Assembly: GCA_913062595.1 (NCBI GenBank)
Contig: CAJXWT010000001.1
Coordinates: forward strand, 1-64,000
Direction: 5' to 3'
Length of the DNA: 64,000 nt
DNA from: an uncultured Fidelibacterota bacterium
GTDB lineage: Bacteria; Fidelibacterota; Marinisomatia; Marinisomatales; TCS55
Every line of letters begins with the position of its first letter. The stretch's first letter is position 1. Below are positions 8,923 through 17,497 of this stretch, piece by piece. The position numbers and the translations under genes were made by a program. The notes under the pieces were generated by a model. That model did not search any database and was not told where the DNA came from. It saw only the letters and a list, made by a program, of their open reading frames with translations.

Positions 8923-10008
8923 ATGCCACTTGTACCTTCCTATATAAAAAATTTAGCCAGTTATAAACCCGGCTTACGGATCGATGATATTAAGCGTGAT
9001 AAGGGACTGGATCGAGTAATTAAACTTGCTTCCAATGAAAATTCCTTGGGCCCGGCACCGCTGGCAATTGCAGCAATAGAATCCGCCATGCAAAAAGTAA
9101 ATCGCTACCCTGATGCTTTTGGGATGGCACTACGCACTAAACTGGCAAAAAAATTCGATGTTAAAATAGAAAATGTAATAATTGGTGCCGGGTCGGAAGG
9201 CATAATCTCCAATATTTTGAGAACCTTTTTATTGGGTGATGATGAAATTGTGGCCGCTGCCGATTCGTTTATTGGTTTCCGGGTCCTGGCCAATGCAACT
9301 GGCCGTTCAATTCATTGGGTGCCAATGAAAAATCATCGCATTGATCTTGGTGACATTGCGGAAAAAATAAATGATTATACAAAGATCATTTACATTGCTA
9401 ATCCTGATAATCCTATGGGCACCTATATTACAAAAGAAGAATTTGATAAATTTTACGCACATGTCCCGGAACGTGTTTTGGTTATTCTTGATGAGGCTTA
9501 TTTTGAATTTGCAACGAATATAAAAGAATATCCTGATTCAATGAAATATCGATATGATAATGTCATTACGCTGCGAACCTTTTCAAAAGCATATGGACTT
9601 GCAGGATTACGGATAGGCTATGGATTTTCGCACGAAACACTTATTAGCAATTTGTTAAAGGTAAAGGTTCCTTTCGAACCGTCCTATTTTGCCCAGGTTG
9701 CAGGCTGTGCTGCATTGGATGATAACGAATTCATGGAAAAAACAATTGAATTAAATAAAAATGAAATGTCAAAAATTGAAAGTAGCATAGATGAACTTGG
9801 TGTCACCCGTATTCCCTCTGCTACAAATTTTGTAACTACTTTCTGGGAATCAGAAGAAAAAGCAAAAAGCATAGCAGAAAAATTGTTGGATGAAGGTATA
9901 ATTGTCCGTCAGTTAAATGCATTTGGTTGGCCGGAATACATTCGGATATCTATTGGTTTGGAACATGAAAATGACCAGTTTATTCAAACATTGGCATCGA
10001 TTATTTAA
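8923..10008 (+). CDS. HisC-type aminotransferase, probably acting on aromatic amino acids
   Basis: A PLP-dependent class I/II aminotransferase of 361 residues most like histidinol-phosphate aminotransferase. The PLP-binding lysine is K222 in TFSKAYGLAGLRIGYG, the aspartate lies in LDEAYFEF, and IANPDNPMG is the cofactor-binding asparagine loop. HisC-like enzymes often accept tyrosine and phenylalanine. It is the first gene of an operon whose next member is 4-hydroxyphenylpyruvate dioxygenase (9 bases away), and no histidine biosynthesis genes are near. I therefore infer that it makes 4-hydroxyphenylpyruvate from tyrosine. A true HisC function cannot be excluded without assays or a genome-wide search for another hisC. 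Confidence 0.85.
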   Translation: MPLVPSYIKNLASYKPGLRIDDIKRDKGLDRVIKLASNENSLGPAPLAIAAIESAMQKVNRYPDAFGMALRTKLAKKFDVKIENVIIGAGSEGIISNILRTFLLGDDEIVAAADSFIGFRVLANATGRSIHWVPMKNHRIDLGDIAEKINDYTKIIYIANPDNPMGTYITKEEFDKFYAHVPERVLVILDEAYFEFATNIKEYPDSMKYRYDNVITLRTFSKAYGLAGLRIGYGFSHETLISNLLKVKVPFEPSYFAQVAGCAALDDNEFMEKTIELNKNEMSKIESSIDELGVTRIPSATNFVTTFWESEEKAKSIAEKLLDEGIIVRQLNAFGWPEYIRISIGLEHENDQFIQTLASII

Positions 10009-10017
10009 TTATTTGAA

Positions 10018-11106
10018 ATGAATAGTTATTCTATAAATGGTTTTGATCATTGTGAACTTTATGTGAGTAATGCCAAACAAGCAGCGCATTATTACCGCAC
10101 TGCACTGGGGTTTTTACCAATCGCCTATTCCGGACTAGAAACAGGTTCTAGAGACCGCGTGAGTTACGTATTGAAGCAAAATCAAGTGCGATTTATTTTA
10201 ACCTCCCCCCTGGAAAATAATTCAGAAATTGGCACGCACATCTATACTCATGGAGATGGCATTAAAGATGTATCGTTTACCGTAGACAATGCAGAAGCAG
10301 CATGGGAAGAATCCACCACCCGTGGGGCAGAGAGTATATTAAAACCAAAATTATTAACTGATGATCGTGGTGAAGCCGTAGTAGCCACTATTAAGGCGTT
10401 TGGTGATACTACCCACACATTTGTTCAAAGGAATAATTATGATGGTGTATTTCTTCCTGGATACACGGTCTTTGAGGAAGATGTACTGGCTGAACCAACA
10501 GGTCTAGTACATATAGATCATGTTGTTGGAAACCAATCAGATGGTGAAATGGAATCGGTTTGCAACTTTTATGAAAAGGTGTTTGGCTGGCACCGTTTCT
10601 GGTCAGTGGATGATAAAGATATTACTACAGAATTCTCTGCATTACGGTCCACTGTAATGGCAAACGACAATGAAACAATCAAAATGCCCATTAATGAACC
10701 GGCAGATGGTTTGAAAAAATCACAAATTCAGGAATTCATCGATTACTACAAAAGTGCGGGGATACAACATGTGGCAATGTCAACAAAGGATATAATTAAA
10801 ACAGTCACAAAACTACGAAAAAATAGCGTGGAATTTCTCGATGTACCAAAAACCTATTATGAATCACTAACCGATAGAGTCGGTGAAATTGATGAAGACA
10901 TAGCTGTGCTTAAAGAGCTTGGTATCCTGGTTGATAAAGATAATAATGGGTATATGCTGCAGATTTTTACAAAACCAATCCAGGATCGGCCCACACTTTT
11001 CTATGAAATTATTCAACGGAGAGGTTCCAATAGTTTCGGTAAAGGTAATTTTAAAGCACTTTTTGAATCCATTGAAAGTGAGCAGGAAAAACGTGGTAAC
11101 CTCTAA
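10018..11106 (+). CDS. hpd: 4-hydroxyphenylpyruvate dioxygenase
   Basis: A 362-residue non-heme iron dioxygenase that turns 4-hydroxyphenylpyruvate into homogentisate. Two vicinal-oxygen-chelate domains are visible. The iron ligands are H168 (in HIDHVVGN), H251 (in IQHVAMST) and E330 (in YEIIQRRG), each in the classic HPPD context. The C-terminal segment FGKGNFKALFESIE near 340-355 is also typical and forms the lid helix region. The length matches the family. It lies between the aminotransferase and the FAH-family hydrolase, the correct order for tyrosine breakdown. Confidence 0.97.
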   Translation: MNSYSINGFDHCELYVSNAKQAAHYYRTALGFLPIAYSGLETGSRDRVSYVLKQNQVRFILTSPLENNSEIGTHIYTHGDGIKDVSFTVDNAEAAWEESTTRGAESILKPKLLTDDRGEAVVATIKAFGDTTHTFVQRNNYDGVFLPGYTVFEEDVLAEPTGLVHIDHVVGNQSDGEMESVCNFYEKVFGWHRFWSVDDKDITTEFSALRSTVMANDNETIKMPINEPADGLKKSQIQEFIDYYKSAGIQHVAMSTKDIIKTVTKLRKNSVEFLDVPKTYYESLTDRVGEIDEDIAVLKELGILVDKDNNGYMLQIFTKPIQDRPTLFYEIIQRRGSNSFGKGNFKALFESIESEQEKRGNL

Positions 11107-11144
11107 CAGTGCAACTGAAAATAAATGAGAACAGTTTTTAATTC

Positions 11145-12128
11145 ATGAAATTTGTTACATATACGAATATTGATGATGAGAAGCCACGTTTTGGAATTAA
11201 GCGCGACGATGAGATCGTTGATGTAATCCGGTCAGCCATATGGGTAAACGAAAATAATAAAGACGCGACCTTCCTGACCATTCCAACAACCATAAAACTT
11301 GCTTTGGGTAATTGGGATATAAATTTCTCAAAATTGAAAGGACTCAATCAGGCTATTCCAGATTCAGATTTGTCATCACTGGAAGCGAACGGAAAACCAA
11401 TCGCAATAAAAGAAAGTGAAGCTAGTTTATTACCACCTGTTCCTAATCCAGATACGTTTCGCGATTTTTATGCATTCGAGCAACATGTTAAAGCAGCACG
11501 GAAGTTGCGTGGAATGGAAATGCATCCAGACTGGTATAAAATACCAATCTTCTATTTTTCGAATCCGACGACTTTATATGGCCATGGGGAAAATGTACCC
11601 TACCCAATCGGAACAAAAGAACTGGATTTTGAATTAGAATTTGCAATTATCATCGCTAACGGCGGAAAAGATATAAAAAAAGAAAATGCAGATAAAATGA
11701 TCGCTGGATATACAATCTTGAATGACTGGTCAGCACGAGATTTGCAGCGCGAAGAAATGCAACTGAATTTGGGGCCAGCAAAGGGTAAAGACTTTGCGAA
11801 TAGTTTTGGTCCTTATATGGTAACACCGGATGAATTAACAGATGCTTGGGATAACAATAAGTTGCATTTACGGATGACTTGTCATGTTAATGGGAAACTC
11901 ATTTCAGATGGTAATACAAATGATCTGTACCATTCTTTTCCCACTATGATCGAAAGAGCCAGTATGAATGTTGATTTACGACCGGGAGATTATATTGGAT
12001 CAGGAACTGTCGGGACAGGTTGTATTCTTGAATTGAGACCTGAGTCAACTGGCGGTTGGCTCAAGAAGGGGGATGCAGTACGTCTAGAAATTGAACATAT
12101 AGGTGTTTTAGAGAATACAATCGTATAA
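11145..12128 (+). CDS. Fumarylacetoacetate hydrolase family protein
   Basis: A 327-residue FAH-fold hydrolase, the presumed last step of the pathway, which splits fumarylacetoacetate into fumarate and acetoacetate. The pattern D107-F-Y109...H114 reproduces the Asp/Tyr/catalytic His spacing of mammalian FAH. E163-L-E165 and D194 (NDWSARDLQ) supply the divalent-metal site. GKDFANSFGPYMVTPDEL and PGDYIGSGTVGTG are the expected later motifs. It is shorter than animal FAH (about 420) because it lacks the N-terminal SH3-like domain, as in many bacterial members. Because the FAH family is broad, the substrate is assigned from its neighbours hpd and hmgA. Confidence 0.93.
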   Translation: MKFVTYTNIDDEKPRFGIKRDDEIVDVIRSAIWVNENNKDATFLTIPTTIKLALGNWDINFSKLKGLNQAIPDSDLSSLEANGKPIAIKESEASLLPPVPNPDTFRDFYAFEQHVKAARKLRGMEMHPDWYKIPIFYFSNPTTLYGHGENVPYPIGTKELDFELEFAIIIANGGKDIKKENADKMIAGYTILNDWSARDLQREEMQLNLGPAKGKDFANSFGPYMVTPDELTDAWDNNKLHLRMTCHVNGKLISDGNTNDLYHSFPTMIERASMNVDLRPGDYIGSGTVGTGCILELRPESTGGWLKKGDAVRLEIEHIGVLENTIV

Positions 12129-12134
12129 TTCAAG

Positions 12135-13280
12135 ATGCCATTCTATCAACAAAGAGGTCAATTACCTGAAAAAAGGCATATCCAATTTCGGGATAAGGAT
12201 GGAAATTTATATTATGAAGAGCTGATAAGCCGTGAAGGATTTAGTTCATTATATTCAAATGTTTACCATCTTAATCCGCCTACCGATGTAACAAATATAG
12301 GGGAATTACATAAACTTAATAGGAAAGCTTGGATTGACACGCACCGACATCACCACATCAGATCTTTTAACTTAGAATCCTCAGGTGATGCCATCAGTTC
12401 TCGAGTGTCATTATTCTACAATAATGATGTTGAACTACACACTGCTCATGTTGAAGAGTCCATGAACAGTTTCTACCGCAATGGGCATCATGACGAAGTC
12501 ATATTTATTCAAAATGGTAATGGCATGCTATATTCAAACTTTGGCAACCTTGAATTGAATAAAGGTGACTATGTAGTAATTCCTCGCGGTGTGGTCTGGC
12601 AAATGACTATCCAGGAAACAATGAGACAATTTATAATTGAAACCAATGGTCCCTTAGAAACTCCAGTGAAATATCGTAACAGGCATGGACAGCTATTAGA
12701 ACATGCACCGTACAGTGAACGTGACATCCGCGCACCGGAGTTTGTAATTCCGCAAGTAAATGGGCCAGTAACAGTAAATTTGAAATTGGTGAATGGTTAT
12801 CAAACTTATGAGTACGCCAACCATCCCTGCGATTTAGTTGGTTGGGATGGGTATTATTATCCCTGGGTATTCAATATCAATGATTTTATGCCAATAACAG
12901 GTAAGATCCATCAACCCCCACCAGTTCATCAGACTTTCCAGGCTCCCGGTTTAGTTATATGTTCATTTGTACCGAGATTATTTGATTATCACCCTGAAGC
13001 TATTCCCGCACCTTATGCGCATAGCAATGTTGATTCTGACGAAATTCTATATTACGCAGAAGGTGAATTCATGAGCAGAAAAGGTATCGGAGAAGGTTCG
13101 ATCACTTTTCACCCTGCCGGTCTACCCCATGGCCCCCAACCCGGTAAGATTGAAGAATCCATTGGCAAAAAGGAAACAAACGAGCTTGCGGTTATGGTAG
13201 ATACATTTCAGCCGTTGACAATCACTACTGCCGCCAAAGCAGCAGATGATAAAGATTATCCTTTATCCTGGAATCAATGA
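12135..13280 (+). CDS. hmgA: Homogentisate 1,2-dioxygenase (short bacterial type)
   Basis: A 381-residue bicupin dioxygenase that opens homogentisate to maleylacetoacetate. The N-terminus (MPFYQQRGQLPEKRHIQF) and the C-terminal segment KETNELAVMVDTFQPL follow the shorter type found in FCB-group bacteria rather than the roughly 430-residue proteobacterial/animal type. Likely iron ligands are H296 and E303 (HSNVDSDE) and H332 (GLPHGP), in the second cupin. The context fits: FAH-like gene 6 bases upstream, flavin reductase overlapping by 4 bases (ATGA) downstream. No maleylacetoacetate isomerase gene is present in this operon. Confidence 0.92.
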   Translation: MPFYQQRGQLPEKRHIQFRDKDGNLYYEELISREGFSSLYSNVYHLNPPTDVTNIGELHKLNRKAWIDTHRHHHIRSFNLESSGDAISSRVSLFYNNDVELHTAHVEESMNSFYRNGHHDEVIFIQNGNGMLYSNFGNLELNKGDYVVIPRGVVWQMTIQETMRQFIIETNGPLETPVKYRNRHGQLLEHAPYSERDIRAPEFVIPQVNGPVTVNLKLVNGYQTYEYANHPCDLVGWDGYYYPWVFNINDFMPITGKIHQPPPVHQTFQAPGLVICSFVPRLFDYHPEAIPAPYAHSNVDSDEILYYAEGEFMSRKGIGEGSITFHPAGLPHGPQPGKIEESIGKKETNELAVMVDTFQPLTITTAAKAADDKDYPLSWNQ

Positions 13281-13897
13281 TTATTGACCCTGAGAATTCA
13301 TCCTTCCAAGATAATCATAAAATTATGATTGGCTCAATATTACCGCGACCAATTGCATTTGTTTCCACCCAATCCAAAGATGGAAACTACAATTTGGCAC
13401 CATTTTCCTATTTTAATGGTATCTGTTCCAACCCTCCTTCAATCATGTTCGCACCTGGTCGCCGTGGATACGATGGTAAAACAAAAGATACGCTGAATAA
13501 TATTGAGTCCACCGGCGAATTTGTAGTTAATATTGTTTCAGAAGATTTTGCAGAACAGATGGTGGCTTGTGCCACTGATTTCGAACCTGAAATAAATGAA
13601 TTTACCGTTTCTGGTCTAACACCAGAAACATGTATAAAAATTTCACCACCCCGCGTTCAGGAAGCACGGATTAGTTATGAGTGTAAACTGAACCAGATCG
13701 TACCTGTTGGTAATGAAGGACCGGGTGGCGGATTTGTGGTGATCGGCACAGTTGTACTTTTTCACATTGATGATGAAGTATACGATGATGGACGTATCAA
13801 TCTGGATAAATTAAATCCCGTCGGACGCCTGGCGGGACACACCTATTCCAGAACAAAAGATACGTTTGAAATAATAAGAAAAATCAAGCCGGATTAG
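13277..13897 (+). CDS. Flavin reductase-like domain protein (flavoredoxin/DIM6 family)
   Basis: A 206-residue FMN-binding split-barrel protein. The opening segment (IMIGSILPRPIAFVSTQSKDG, then NLAPFSYFNGICSNPP) is the standard FMN phosphate-binding part of the flavin reductase-like family, and GRLAGHTYSR near 187-196 is the usual C-terminal signature. Such proteins reduce flavins for partner oxygenases or act as flavoproteins themselves. None of the dioxygenases here needs flavin, so the role in tyrosine breakdown is unknown; it may protect or reactivate iron enzymes, or serve an unlinked reaction. Its ATG overlaps the hmgA stop (ATGA), implying translational coupling. Confidence 0.9.
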   Translation: MIIDPENSSFQDNHKIMIGSILPRPIAFVSTQSKDGNYNLAPFSYFNGICSNPPSIMFAPGRRGYDGKTKDTLNNIESTGEFVVNIVSEDFAEQMVACATDFEPEINEFTVSGLTPETCIKISPPRVQEARISYECKLNQIVPVGNEGPGGGFVVIGTVVLFHIDDEVYDDGRINLDKLNPVGRLAGHTYSRTKDTFEIIRKIKPD

Positions 13898-13906
13898 ATC
13901 CAAACC

Positions 13907-14836
13907 ATGTCTGAAGCACTTTCAGACCGAATTTACCAGGCCCAATGCATGGGCAATATTGAACCGATCGAATTCATGGTACCCTACCCTAATATATATT
14001 CATTAATAGAGGGAGAGAATGTCAAGTACAGCCATCAGGTTTTATTTACCGATTATAACCTAACTAATAAGGATTTTCTTCGGCTGGTCCACCAAGGTGC
14101 GAATTGGTTAAGAGAAAATGGTTTACAGCCAAAAGAAAGGGTATTTATCCATGACTTAGAATATCCAATGGCCGAAATAATTGCATTCAGTATTTGGGCA
14201 TATGGCGCAACAGTTATTCTTGCAAGCTCAACCTCGGGGAAAAAAGATTTAAATGGAATAAAACCTTCATTCGTAGTTAACGCAACTAATTGCCCATCTA
14301 TAGAATCGCTGACAAACTATTCAACGGAATTCATACCCACTTTCAGGCCCGCATTGCTTCATGAAGCGTTAATATATTGTGTTGCAGATAAAATAATTCA
14401 GCTTAGTCACTATAATCTTTTGGTAAATACGAATGGATTGCAAAAATACTTAGGGTTAAATAGAGATGATACATTCCTTGTAAAACTTGCGCCAGAATCA
14501 ACAGCCTGGGCAGTGCTACAACTTCTATTACCTTTGTATGCAGCGGCATCTATTACAAGTAATAATCCAAAAATAATTTTTGGGATGGAAGGTCAGTTTG
14601 ACAATCCGGATTATATTATCAAAATGGAGTGGGCAGAAATTTCCAAAGAGAAAAATATTATTTTTATTCTTCCAGAAAATACAGCTGTATTATCTATCGG
14701 GGATAAGCCAATACACATGACAGCCATTGAAAAACGAAATAAAAAAATGAAGATTAATGGTCATTCTGTTATGATGGGTTATCTGAATGAGAAAAATAAT
14801 GAAACAGTATTTCGCAATAAAGGATTGGTGATATAG
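13907..14836 (+). CDS. Degenerate AMP-binding (ANL superfamily) protein lacking the P-loop
   Basis: A 309-residue protein that reads as a shrunken acyl-CoA synthetase/AMP-binding enzyme. An ANL-like N-terminal part is visible (NKDFLRLVHQGANWLRENGL, then GYGATV-like WAYGATVIL near 100). The central piece ALIYCVADKIIQLSHYNLL lines up with the family's ALI-YTSGTTGxPK-xVxLSHxNLL, but the glycine/threonine-rich ATP-binding loop is missing. The end VMMGYLNEKNNETVFRNKG resembles the VMLGYxNxPEAT...F segment, after which the whole C-terminal lid domain is absent. Adenylation seems impossible, so it is either a pseudoenzyme or a decayed gene. The open frame and position 9 bases after the flavin reductase gene argue that it is still expressed. 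This homology is read by eye. Confidence 0.65.
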   Translation: MSEALSDRIYQAQCMGNIEPIEFMVPYPNIYSLIEGENVKYSHQVLFTDYNLTNKDFLRLVHQGANWLRENGLQPKERVFIHDLEYPMAEIIAFSIWAYGATVILASSTSGKKDLNGIKPSFVVNATNCPSIESLTNYSTEFIPTFRPALLHEALIYCVADKIIQLSHYNLLVNTNGLQKYLGLNRDDTFLVKLAPESTAWAVLQLLLPLYAAASITSNNPKIIFGMEGQFDNPDYIIKMEWAEISKEKNIIFILPENTAVLSIGDKPIHMTAIEKRNKKMKINGHSVMMGYLNEKNNETVFRNKGLVI

Positions 14837-14841
14837 AGTAT

Positions 14842-15591
14842 TTATTCTAAATGTTCCTCAACATATTGCAGCATTTTTGTTTGGATACTTAGATATCCCA
14901 ATCTCGTTTCGATATTTATAAAGCGTACGCCCTTTCGAGCGACGAACCAGGATAGCGATCCATTGTCTTTCTTCGGCTGTGTTTCTTGTAAAACAACATT
15001 ATAAGGGGATTTAGACAATAAATTATAATCATCCCGATTAGTACATATAAAAAAATTATGGTGATGGGGATGCTCACTATTTTTCAGTGATACTTCTGTA
15101 CTAAAAGGAATTTCTTTATCTATAGAATAATCACGAAGATTATTATGTAAAGCAATTAACAATCCTCCATTTGGAGGGGTGATTTTATCAAAAAACTTTT
15201 CTTTATCATTAGCGATTAAATTGACCAATTGATCAACAGCCGGTTTTGAAATTTTGTCATTAAATTTAATCAAATTTTTCTCCGCCCCTGCTTTCGAGAA
15301 AATTCGATTAGGATCCATCATATAACCATTAATAAAAACTTCCCGATTATTATTCTCGATAAGAAAGGCTGTGCCGTAATTATCTTTCAAATGGCGTTTT
15401 AGTAGCACTGCAGCAGTTTTTTCATCACCATGAATCCATATAAAGCGTCGATTAGATTCACCGTTTTTTATTACCTTGAACTGAACACCAGCTATATCAA
15501 CATATTCCTGAGCCAAATCATTACTATAAATATTGAAAGTAAATAAAAATCCGATGAAAATAATAAAATATTGATATTTCACTATGCTCAA
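14842..15591 (-). CDS. Secreted M14-like (zinc carboxypeptidase/amidase fold) protein
   Basis: A 249-residue protein with an N-terminal signal sequence (hydrophobic residues about 8-22). Four motifs together suggest a compact M14-type zinc hydrolase: H54-G-D-E57 (metal-binding HxxE), D93-P-N-R96-I-F (like the DxNRxF substrate-binding motif), H149 in LLIALHNN (third metal ligand) and E228 in FINIETRLG (catalytic glutamate). The family contains carboxypeptidases, succinylglutamate desuccinylase/aspartoacylase and murein amidases. The substrate here is unknown; a periplasmic peptide or murein substrate is plausible. It is last in a minus-strand run of four genes, 11 bases after the ornithine-cyclodeaminase-like gene. 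The assignment rests on motifs, so it is moderate. Confidence 0.6.
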   Translation of the reverse strand: MSIVKYQYFIIFIGFLFTFNIYSNDLAQEYVDIAGVQFKVIKNGESNRRFIWIHGDEKTAAVLLKRHLKDNYGTAFLIENNNREVFINGYMMDPNRIFSKAGAEKNLIKFNDKISKPAVDQLVNLIANDKEKFFDKITPPNGGLLIALHNNLRDYSIDKEIPFSTEVSLKNSEHPHHHNFFICTNRDDYNLLSKSPYNVVLQETQPKKDNGSLSWFVARKGVRFINIETRLGYLSIQTKMLQYVEEHLE

Positions 15592-15602
15592 TAATTAACA
15601 GG

Positions 15603-16544
15603 TTAAATATATTTTAATACCGCCTTTGATATCTTTATATCCTGCACTGCTACACCAGTTAGATCTGCTACTGTAAGCTCAGAACTCGTTGTCCGCCCTT
15701 GCCGATCCCCATTGATAATCTCTCCCAGTTCTACGATAGAATCCATGGATACTTTTTTGTTTCTTATTGCATGATGAATTTCGCCGCGAACTTCACACTG
15801 TGATCTGCTATCCGCAATAATCAAGTCCGCTTTAGATAAAACATTAGTTTCAAGTTCTTGTTTATTGGGAGTATCAGAACCCATTGCAGTAATGTGAATT
15901 TTTCCTGTAATCTGGTCCTTTCTAATTAGTGGTTTTTCACTGGCAGTACAAGTAACAATCAAGTTGCAGTTATCAGTTACTTGTTCCAGGGCCATGGTTG
16001 TTTCAATAATAAAGTCGGTATCATCCATGCTGGTTTTATATTGATCCAGTGCTGATTCACTACGACCCCATACAATTGCGCTTCGGCAATCCGTTACATT
16101 TTTCAGATATTCCAGTTGCATGCGAGCTTGTATACCTGTTCCAATTATTCCAATTGTTTCAATATTGTTTGGAGCAAGGTACTTTGCACAAATTGCACCG
16201 GCCACTGCCGTACGAACATCGGTCAGATAACCTTCATCCTGCAAAAGACCAAGCGGTTTACCACTTTTTTGATCGAACACCAACATCATTCCTTGTCCAT
16301 TTGATAAACCAAGAAGTTTGTTTTGGTAAAATCCGGAGGCAATTTTGATCACATACACATCATCATCCCGAATGTATCCATATTTTATATGTACATCACC
16401 AGGAGGATGTTCAAAATTTAATTCTCCGACAGGTGGAACTACCACTTCGCCATTAGAATAAGCGCTGAACCCGGCTTCAATTTCCTGCATAAGGTCTATC
16501 TTGGGAAGTACCGCCTTTATCTCATCCAGGGATACGATTCTCAT
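15603..16544 (-). CDS. Ornithine cyclodeaminase/mu-crystallin family protein
   Basis: A 313-residue NAD(P)-dependent enzyme of the ornithine cyclodeaminase/mu-crystallin family. The N-terminal substrate part includes HIKYGYI (near 72-78) and DEGYLTDVRTAVAGAICAKYLAP (near 103-125). The Rossmann motif IGIIGTGIQARMQLEYL follows near 133-149. Members cyclise ornithine to proline or reduce ketimines and imino acids (for example EutC, alanine and lysine-derived imines), so the substrate cannot be named. Its ATG overlaps the stop of the threonine-dehydratase-like gene (ATGA). The pair of these two families resembles eutB-eutC of hydroxyectoine use, but the rest of that pathway is not seen. Confidence 0.88.
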   Translation of the reverse strand: MRIVSLDEIKAVLPKIDLMQEIEAGFSAYSNGEVVVPPVGELNFEHPPGDVHIKYGYIRDDDVYVIKIASGFYQNKLLGLSNGQGMMLVFDQKSGKPLGLLQDEGYLTDVRTAVAGAICAKYLAPNNIETIGIIGTGIQARMQLEYLKNVTDCRSAIVWGRSESALDQYKTSMDDTDFIIETTMALEQVTDNCNLIVTCTASEKPLIRKDQITGKIHITAMGSDTPNKQELETNVLSKADLIIADSRSQCEVRGEIHHAIRNKKVSMDSIVELGEIINGDRQGRTTSSELTVADLTGVAVQDIKISKAVLKYI

Positions 16545-17497
16545 GCCAATACTTCCCGTAATGTATTGGAACTAATATTCCCTCCGCATATAACGATAAC
16601 AACTGTTTTACCATTTAATTCAGTCTCTCTTTTCTTAAAAGCTGCAATTGCTGCGCCAGCTGACCCTTCAATCAATTGGTGGTGATCTTCCAGCCCATTA
16701 CGAATACCAGCTGCAATTTCATCCTCAGATAACAAAACAAAATCATTTATAATTTCTTTACATATTGCAAACGTAATGGAATTCTCTTCAACCCCGCCAG
16801 CCGTACCATCAGACAATGTTGGTTTTGATGGCAGATCCAAAATCGTTCCTGCCTGTAGGGACTCATACATAACGCAGGAATTTTTTGGAGAACAACCAAT
16901 CATTTCAAGGTTTGGCTGCACTGTTTTCAAATATCCACCTATTCCAGATATCAGACCGCCTCCACCTACAGCAACTATGACCGTATCAATATTGCTCAGA
17001 TCCTCATTTAGCTCTACACCCATTGTACCTTGACCTGCTATAATCATAGGATCGTTGTATGGAGATATGTATGTCGAACCCGTAGTCACAGAAATTTCCT
17101 GGGCACGTTGTTCTGCTTCAAGGCAATCATTGCCAAAATACTCAACGGTGCCGCCTAGATTTTTAATATTCTCTACTTTATTGGGCGCTATATTTTCAGG
17201 AACGATTATACTGCCACTTATGCCTAAAATTTTCATGCTAAGCGAAACTGCGGCTCCGTGATTACCGGTTGAGGCAGTTACAACACCTTTTTTTCTTTGT
17301 TTTTTATTGAGAGAAGTCATTTTACTAATGGCGCCACGGAATTTAAACGAACCTGTTTTTTGAATGTTATCCAGCTTTAGATAAACATCACCGTCAATGA
17401 TATTACTTAGTGATGGTGAATGGTCTAAAGGTGTCTTACGGATTATATTTTTCGAACGACTGTATGCAGCCTGTACTTCATCTGGAAAAGTAATCAT
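16541..17497 (-). CDS. Threonine/serine dehydratase-like PLP enzyme
   Basis: A 318-residue fold-type II PLP enzyme. The PLP lysine is K52 in GSFKFRGA, the asparagine loop is STGNHGAA near 84-91, and the glycine-rich phosphate site is VGGGGLISG near 175-183. There is no C-terminal ACT regulatory domain, so it is a catabolic or racemase-type member rather than biosynthetic IlvA. It could be a threonine/serine dehydratase, serine racemase, or a 3-hydroxy amino acid dehydratase such as EutB. It overlaps both neighbours by 4 bases, aminotransferase upstream and cyclodeaminase-like downstream. A diverged paralogue lies at 34999-35928. Confidence 0.88.
   Translation of the reverse strand: MITFPDEVQAAYSRSKNIIRKTPLDHSPSLSNIIDGDVYLKLDNIQKTGSFKFRGAISKMTSLNKKQRKKGVVTASTGNHGAAVSLSMKILGISGSIIVPENIAPNKVENIKNLGGTVEYFGNDCLEAEQRAQEISVTTGSTYISPYNDPMIIAGQGTMGVELNEDLSNIDTVIVAVGGGGLISGIGGYLKTVQPNLEMIGCSPKNSCVMYESLQAGTILDLPSKPTLSDGTAGGVEENSITFAICKEIINDFVLLSEDEIAAGIRNGLEDHHQLIEGSAGAAIAAFKKRETELNGKTVVIVICGGNISSNTLREVLA

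Noticed and set aside
8923-10008. hisC as a histidine biosynthesis gene
   Set aside because: No his genes nearby; it heads the tyrosine operon, so an aromatic role is favoured, though not proven.
12135-13280. Short homogentisate dioxygenase as truncated
   Set aside because: Both ends match the compact type known in FCB bacteria and the likely iron ligands are present.
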